From assembly GCF_029867415.1 (NCBI RefSeq), contig NC_081185.1, forward strand, positions 82,406,469 to 82,470,468: DNA of 64,000 nt, given 5' to 3'. A model generated the notes under the pieces. The model saw nothing but the letters and a program-made list of their open reading frames with translations. It did not search any database and was not told the DNA's origin. Positions 58,584 through 64,000 of this stretch are shown piece after piece; the first letter of the stretch is position 1, and each line of letters starts with the position of its first letter. Both the position numbers and the translations under genes were made by a program. The DNA comes from Vicia villosa (taxonomy: Eukaryota; Streptophyta; Magnoliopsida; Fabales; Fabaceae).

Positions 58584-59857
58584 TGTTAGAACATAGTTTG
58601 GTTCTAATTATATTTTAGTGTTTTGATGATAACAAGCAAACAAATTTTGTATAAAGCAAACATGGTACTCTAATCATATGATTCTAATTTCAGAAGATGT
58701 AACAGTACTAACAATCAGAACTTGAAGAATTAGAACTTAAAGCTAAAGAAACACAATGCAAGTTATAAAGGAACTCTTGATACCGCATGCTGCAAACATA
58801 TCTACAACAGAAGCTGAAGAACAAGGCTGAACAGAAGATTATAAGGAATGATTCAAATTAACACCGCTGAAAGCAACTTCTGATACCGCACGCTATAAAC
58901 ATATCTACAACAGAAGCTGAAGAATAAGGCTGAACAGAAGATTATAAGGAATGATTCAAATTAACACCATTGAAAGCAACTTCTAATACCGCACGCTGTA
59001 AACATATCTACAACTGAAGTTGAAGAACAAAGACTGAACAGAAGTTTATGCATATTGATTCAAATTAAACCGTTGAAGACATAATCATTAGCAAAACGGC
59101 TGCAACACTCCAAAAGCGTAATTTCCAAGGTTGATTGAAGAAACTATCCACATGCAAATTCTTGGAGAAAGCAAAAGCAAAGATAACACGCAAACCATTT
59201 AATGCTAAATGCATGCTTTGGAGATAACGGTCAAAAATTCTGAAGCTATATATACTCATGATCGTTTGAAGAAAAAAGACACAACACAACGAGCTTAATA
59301 GAAGAAAACAAGAAAGAACACACAAGAACGCTGCAACTCTAAATCATCAAGTGTGAAGAAGAACTCTCTGAAGCTAAAGTCTCTTATTCATATTCTGAGT
59401 TCATTATTCTGTACTTAATCTTAGTGAAATATCACAGTGGTGATTACAGCTTTCTAGAAGCAAAACTATAGACTATCAACAGAATTTATGTGGTAACTAA
59501 GTCCTTGAGAGACCAGTTGGGTCAGAAGTCTCAAGAAGTCTATGACTATTTGAGTCTTAGAAGATTGGTTAGTCACAAGCAGTTGGCTTGTGCGGGATCA
59601 TTAGTCACCAGAAGTTTGGCTCGTGCATTGTATTGTGAGTCACAGCAGTTGGTCGTGCAAGTGTAATCAGGTTCTAATTATAGTGGATTAAGACCACTAT
59701 TGAGAGAGGAAAATCACCTTGTTGAGGGTGGACTGGAGGTAGTCTTATTGAGAAGGTGAACTAAGATAAAAATAACTGCGTTCTGATTATCTTTCCTTCA
59801 TAAAGTTTTTAAAACCCACTTATTCAACCCCCCTTCTAAGTGTTTTCTCAACCTTCA
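58584..59857 (+). mobile_element. 5' LTR of a SIRE-like copia element
   Basis: A 1274-bp LTR from TGTTAGAACATAGTTTGG to ...CAACCTTCA, followed by a primer site. It has three tandem 103-bp units (58781-59089) and a TATATATA box near 59246. It inserted into ORF1 of element F. Confidence 0.88.
58781..59089 (+). repeat. Three 103-bp tandem repeats in the copia LTR
   Basis: Units begin TACCGCA(T/C)GCT at 58781, 58884 and 58987, exactly 103 bp apart, with a few differences and the third the most diverged. Confidence 0.9.
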
Positions 59858-59858
59858 A

Positions 59859-59871
59859 TTGGCATCAGAGC
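59859..59871 (+). other. tRNA-Met primer binding site, copia
   Basis: TTGGCATCAGAGC, one base off the plant initiator-Met complement TGGTATCAGAGC, two bases after the LTR. Confidence 0.88.
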
Positions 59872-59930
59872 ACCTGATTCTGGGTGCAAGCACTTAACTG
59901 TGTCAGAAAAAGATCCAGAAGGAAAACACT

Positions 59931-60656
59931 ATGGCGAATGATTCAAACAACAATAGTTACACAAAACCTCCTATGTTCGACGGAGAGAATTTTGAATATT
60001 GGAAAGATAGGATAGAAAGTTTCTTTCTAGGACAAGATCCTGATCTATAGGATATTGTGGTAGATGGTTACAATCATCCAGAAGATGCAGGTGAAAAGAT
60101 AGCAAGGAAGAACATGGATGATAAACAGAAGAAGGAATTCAAGAATCATCACAAAGCCAGAACTATCTTCCTGAGTGCCATCTCTCAGGCAGAATATGAA
60201 AAAATCACCAACAGAGATACATCACATGATATATTTGAGTCACTCAAGATGACTCATGAAGGCAATGCTCAAGTCAAAGAAACAAAAGCTCTAGCTTTAA
60301 TCCAAAAGTATGAAGCTTTCAAGATAGAAGAGGACGAGACTATTGAAGCCATGTTCTCAAGATTTCAAACCTTAACAGCTGGTCTAAGAGTCCTAAACAA
60401 AGGATACACCAAAGCTGATCATGTAAAGAAAATTATCAGAAGTCTACCAAGAATATGGGGGCCAATGGTTACAGCATTCAAAGTTGCAAAGAATCTTGAT
60501 GAAGTATCCCTTGAAGAACTCATCAGTGCACTAAGAAGTCATGAGATTGAGCTCGATGCAAATGAGCCTCAAAAGAAAGATAAGTCTATAGCTCTTAAAT
60601 CCGTTAAAAAATATGAAACTAATGCTTTGCAGGTTAAGGAAGAATGCTTTGGTTAG
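59931..60656 (+). pseudogene. copia gag (UBN2-type), N-terminal part
   Basis: From the ATG at 59931: MANDSNNNSYTKPPMFDGEN, FEYWKDRIESFFLGQDPDL, then an in-frame TAG, then 199 codons with HKARTIFLSAISQAEYEKI, YEAFKIEEDETIEAMFSRFQ and VKKIIRSLPRIWGPMVTAFK. This is the capsid region of SIRE-type copia gag. The stop after DPDL stands where tryptophan is common in the family. Similarity ends near 60640 (NALQVKEECFG), and no zinc knuckle, protease or RT follows, so the element is truncated. Confidence 0.88.
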
Positions 60657-61674
60657 ATTTAATTTCAAGTTCTGACTTTGTAAACCTAAACTTCTGATCT
60701 TGTTGTTTTACATGTTCTTCTAACTTAGTTGGTTTACGCATATTCCAGATTCTGATGGAGATTAGTGTAGACAGGGCAGTCTTTTCAAATAATTCGATCT
60801 GCTACTATAAAAATTATCCTACTCTTCTACTACACAAATGTTTTTACCCTATTACTGCATAAAACACTAATTCAATGTTATACAAGTTTTTCTACATCAG
60901 TTTCTTGTATCACTGCTATTAACTATCACTTGTTAATTTACTAATTTTTACTACTAAATTAATTTAGTTAAGCTCCTGAATTAATTTATCATGTAACTAA
61001 TATTAATTAAAAGTTATGGGGATAGTTACTAACTACTGGTTGAACTAACAAAAGAAAATATATATAGTGGCATGGAGACTCCCATCTCCAATGTACCTAA
61101 TATTATTTAAAGGTTACTAGTGGTTGAATGAGTAGAGGAAAAATATACATTGCAGCATAGGGACCCCCCGTCCCCACAAGGAGACCCCCGCCCCTAGGCC
61201 ACTAAGGGCGCGCGCCCCCACTACATTGGTCGCTCACCCCCTTCCTTTCATAGTGGGTTCTCCCACTTGTGTTTCACAAGGTACGTTTGTCCCTACGGTT
61301 CCTCCTTATTCCAGTTTTCTAGTTTTCCATTACGGTTCCACTTCCAATTCCAACAAAGTTCATCAACATCTACACATAAATTATATCACCATCATCGATC
61401 ATAATTTCAGTCCGAGCAACACAGTTACAACTTAATTCAACAATTCACAAACAGTTTCCACACAAAGTTTCAACACAGTTTCAACACATAAATCATACAA
61501 ATTATTAATACATAGCAGAAAAAAATCAATCGAAACATAGAGACAATAAATTCCCCAAACTCACATATAATCCATCATGTCCCTATTTATAGAGCAAGAA
61601 CCCCACCCTTACTTTGGATTGAAGGTTTCTCTAAATAATCCCGATCGAAAATCCCCAAAATCCTTTTGCCTCAT
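60657..61674. other. Unassigned, LTR-like sequence
   Basis: No coding similarity. A TATAAATAG on the minus strand (61583-61592) and a short C-rich stretch (61161-61225) suggest part of an LTR, but I cannot define its ends. Confidence 0.4.
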
Positions 61675-63134
61675 GTAATACCCCCAATTCTACACTAAAC
61701 AAATAAGACATACATTTGCATAAATCAAAGTAAAGAAGAATGCATCTCACGAGGGCGTTACACATATTTTAAAATAAAACAACATTTTATCTTTAAACAT
61801 GCAATGGTCATTTCCAAATAACACGGGATTTAAAACAACATGCAAAACCACAGCGGAATAATCATCTCATCAAATAAATGGTAAAATCGGATGATTCCCA
61901 TACATCATCCACCATGTCTCAACATCTTGGCTCAAGGCCACTCATCAGCAAAATAACATAATCAAATACAAAATACAATATGAGTAAACAAATATCTCAT
62001 AACATTGAGTCATAAAAATATAAACCCAAATCCCATGTGTTACATATGACCATAGCACAATGACTACTTAGTCATGACACTCTACAAGAGATCTAATCTC
62101 TAAGCTAAGCCTCCTTCGAAGCACCACTATCCTCGAAAACCTGCGCGTTACCAACAGAGGGCAACATTCAAACAAAAGGATAAGAATTCAAATTATTATA
62201 GAAAACATAATAATAGGAAATGTAAAACACAATAAGAATACATTTCAAGAATTCATCACTCTACTCATAAACATGCATCATATGCAACTAATCAAGATTC
62301 ACATGTTCATGTCATACAACATAGCTCATTCAATTCCACATAATCAAACATGATTCACATATCCACATATATATACATATATCATTAGTACATATAATTT
62401 CACATCTACATCACATATGTTTCAATCACATAAATCACAATCATAACACAACAACCATTCATATCAAATGAATCACCAAATTCACTTATCACATCTCCTA
62501 CACACATAACAATCACATAATTGCATATATTCAAACATCACATGACACCAATGTGATTCAATGCAAGACATGTGACTCTATGCATGTGGTACCCAATGTG
62601 AACCCAACGTTTCACCGCTTTCCGATTCAATATCTAGAATCCAAGCCACACTTTCGATCCGGACAAGATCAAAGACAATACGCCTATCTCCAATTAAGGA
62701 TCACGTCTCCTATGCCTATTTCTATTCAAGGATCAACATCTCTTACCATGTGAACCCAAGTTTCACCGCTTCCACCATAAACCTGCCATGCTATGAATGT
62801 ATGTACAAATACCAATATTATATGCAATTAAGATTATCCCATCAATCTTAACTTACCGCATACCACAATAATCTATGAATTATCCGCCAATTGTACACAA
62901 CATTCACAACACCATTAACAATTACAACAAAGTACTATCACCATCATATATCCAATCACAATCATCATGAATATATTACCACACATCGCACCAATAGTTG
63001 TTATTCATCACGTACCAAAACATAACGCACATAAAAGCATTTAAATGTATTCAAGTCTAGCATTATCATTATTCAATCCACATCTCAATACATACACATT
63101 TAAATGATCATTATCTACAAGACACATTCAAATA

Positions 63135-63135
<1 letters not shown>

Positions 63136-63167
<32 letters not shown>
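63136..63167. repeat. (TA)n microsatellite
   Basis: About 15 TA units. Confidence 0.95.
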
Positions 63168-63169
<2 letters not shown>

Positions 63170-63423
63170 TCCCAACATATCATGGATATCACATTCACTT
63201 AACACATCTAAGAATATTAGTCACAAGTCATTAATTCATAATACACATATAAGTAATCACATGTTATCCATATATTATCATCAAAATTAAAACAGTAAAC
63301 ATCAACTATCCTATCATATAGATAATCTCATTAGCTTCCTAACACTTCGAACAACGTGTAAAACGGAGTTACGGATCAAAAGTTATGGTCTTTACAAAAT
63401 CTGCCGAAAATGGAAATCTTCAG

Positions 63424-63551
63424 GTCGACGCAAGAGATTCATAGGTCGACGCATGGATGTTTTCTACCCATCTCGGGTTAGCTGAGTTCGACTCATGAGT
63501 CGACGCAAGGAATTCTATAGGTCGACGCACAAAATTCACAGGTCGACGCAA
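63424..63551. repeat. GTCGACGCA repeats
   Basis: Five copies of (G/A)GTCGACGCA at uneven spacing with differing flanks, close to the junction with integrase. Confidence 0.85.
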
Positions 63552-63556
63552 TTCAG

Positions 63557-64000
63557 AGATTTGAGTTTGGTATGTGAGGGTACTCCTAATAGTGTTAAAT
63601 TGGGTATGTTGAAGTTGACGAGTGGTATTCTAGATGAGATTAGAACGGGTCAGAAAGCTGATGTTGAGTTAGTTGATAGGTTGACTTTGATTAACTAAGG
63701 CAAGGGAAGTGATTTCCGAATTGACGTGAATGGCATAATGAGGTTTGATGATCGAGTTTGTGTTCCTGATGTTGTTGAACTTAAGAAGAGTATTTTGGAA
63801 GAAGGACACTGTAGTAGATTGAGTATTCATCCTGGTGCTACCAAGATGTATCATGATTTGAAAAAGTTGTTCTAGTGGCCTGGAATAAAAAAGGAAATTG
63901 TTGAATTCGTTTATTCTTGTTTGACTTGCCAAAAGTCGAAGGTTAAGCATCAGAAGCCGTATGGAGTTATGCAACCGTTGTTTATTCCGGAATGGAAGTG
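63557..64000 (+). pseudogene. Ty3/gypsy RNase H-integrase fragment
   Basis: Plus-strand frame FRDLSLVCEG, LTSGILDEIRTGQKADVELV, RFDDRVCVPDVVELKKSILE, LSIHPGATKMYHDLKKLF, a TAG, WPGIKKEIVEFVYSCLTCQ and KHQKPYGVMQP, running off the window. This is the linker and H2C2 zinc finger of a chromovirus-type (Tekay-like) integrase. TAA after LTLIN and TAG after KKLF make it a relic; the latter stands at a position usually tryptophan. The left edge is an abrupt fusion with LTR-like repeats. Confidence 0.88.

Larger units (their letters stand above)
61675..63556. mobile_element. Gypsy LTR-like fragment
   Basis: Starts TGTAATACCCCCAATT, with a second TG/CA-like point at 61752 (GAGGGCGTTACA). The rest is A/T-rich with many CATATC and ACATAA motifs, a TA microsatellite (63136-63167) and, at its right end, five GTCGACGCA repeats (63424-63551). 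It ends abruptly in integrase coding sequence. The boundaries and orientation are uncertain. Confidence 0.5.

Overview
The window looks like plant nuclear heterochromatin, probably from a legume. It is AT-rich and holds no host gene I can support. Nearly all recognisable coding sequence is retrotransposon protein, much of it broken. The LTR ends, tRNA-Arg-like primer sites, an extra ORF upstream of gag, a second RNase H and a protease/RT intron all point to Ogre-type Ty3/gypsy (Tat lineage) elements, typical of Vicia, Pisum and Lathyrus. The species assignment is inference.

Layout. 1-4285: low-copy AT-rich DNA with small non-autonomous elements, including a hAT MITE with a perfect 8-bp target duplication and a foldback element. 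4286-6670: solo LTR flanked by ATAGA. 6699-6798: assembly gap. 6799-15841: two minus-strand Ogre-like 5' ends, each an LTR with primer site, element A (LTR 7400-12166) sitting in element B (LTR 13003-15841). 15842-18749: 3' part of a plus-strand Ty1/copia (SIRE-like) element, inserted in a minus-strand copia pol relic (18750-19430). 19441-29517: plus-strand Ogre-like element D (LTR, primer site, ORF1 relic, start of gag), split by a minus-strand solo LTR (20518-24292) and cut off by another plus LTR starting at 29518. About 32641-58583: minus-strand Ogre-like element F, read right to left as ORF1 relic, deleted gag, protease, intron, RT, RNase H, second RNase H, integrase, 3' UTR and 3' LTR. 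F is interrupted three times: by a copia element at 58584, by a solo LTR (52963-56922, itself carrying two MITEs), and by an almost intact 11,524-bp element (38498-50021) inside the RT/RNase H gene. 60657-64000: unassigned LTR-like DNA, fused to a gypsy integrase fragment.

The 38498-50021 insertion is the youngest element. Its 3.19-kb LTRs differ by eye at one base and one GA dinucleotide, and it has a perfect 5-bp TSD. It encodes only gag, so it needs pol in trans. Its host F is the reverse: ORF1 and pol with gag deleted. The two share the same polypurine tract and a related gag C-terminus.

The most unusual signal is structural. In at least seven places, in four different elements, tandem repeats are arrays of short hairpins in which the loop is constant and the stem changes from copy to copy, with both arms changing together so that pairing is kept. 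Loop lengths are fixed within a family (8, 9, 13, 17, about 18, 22 and 24 nt). Tandem repeats in the variable 3' UTR of Ogre-like elements are known. I am not aware of a description of this constant-loop, covarying-stem organisation.
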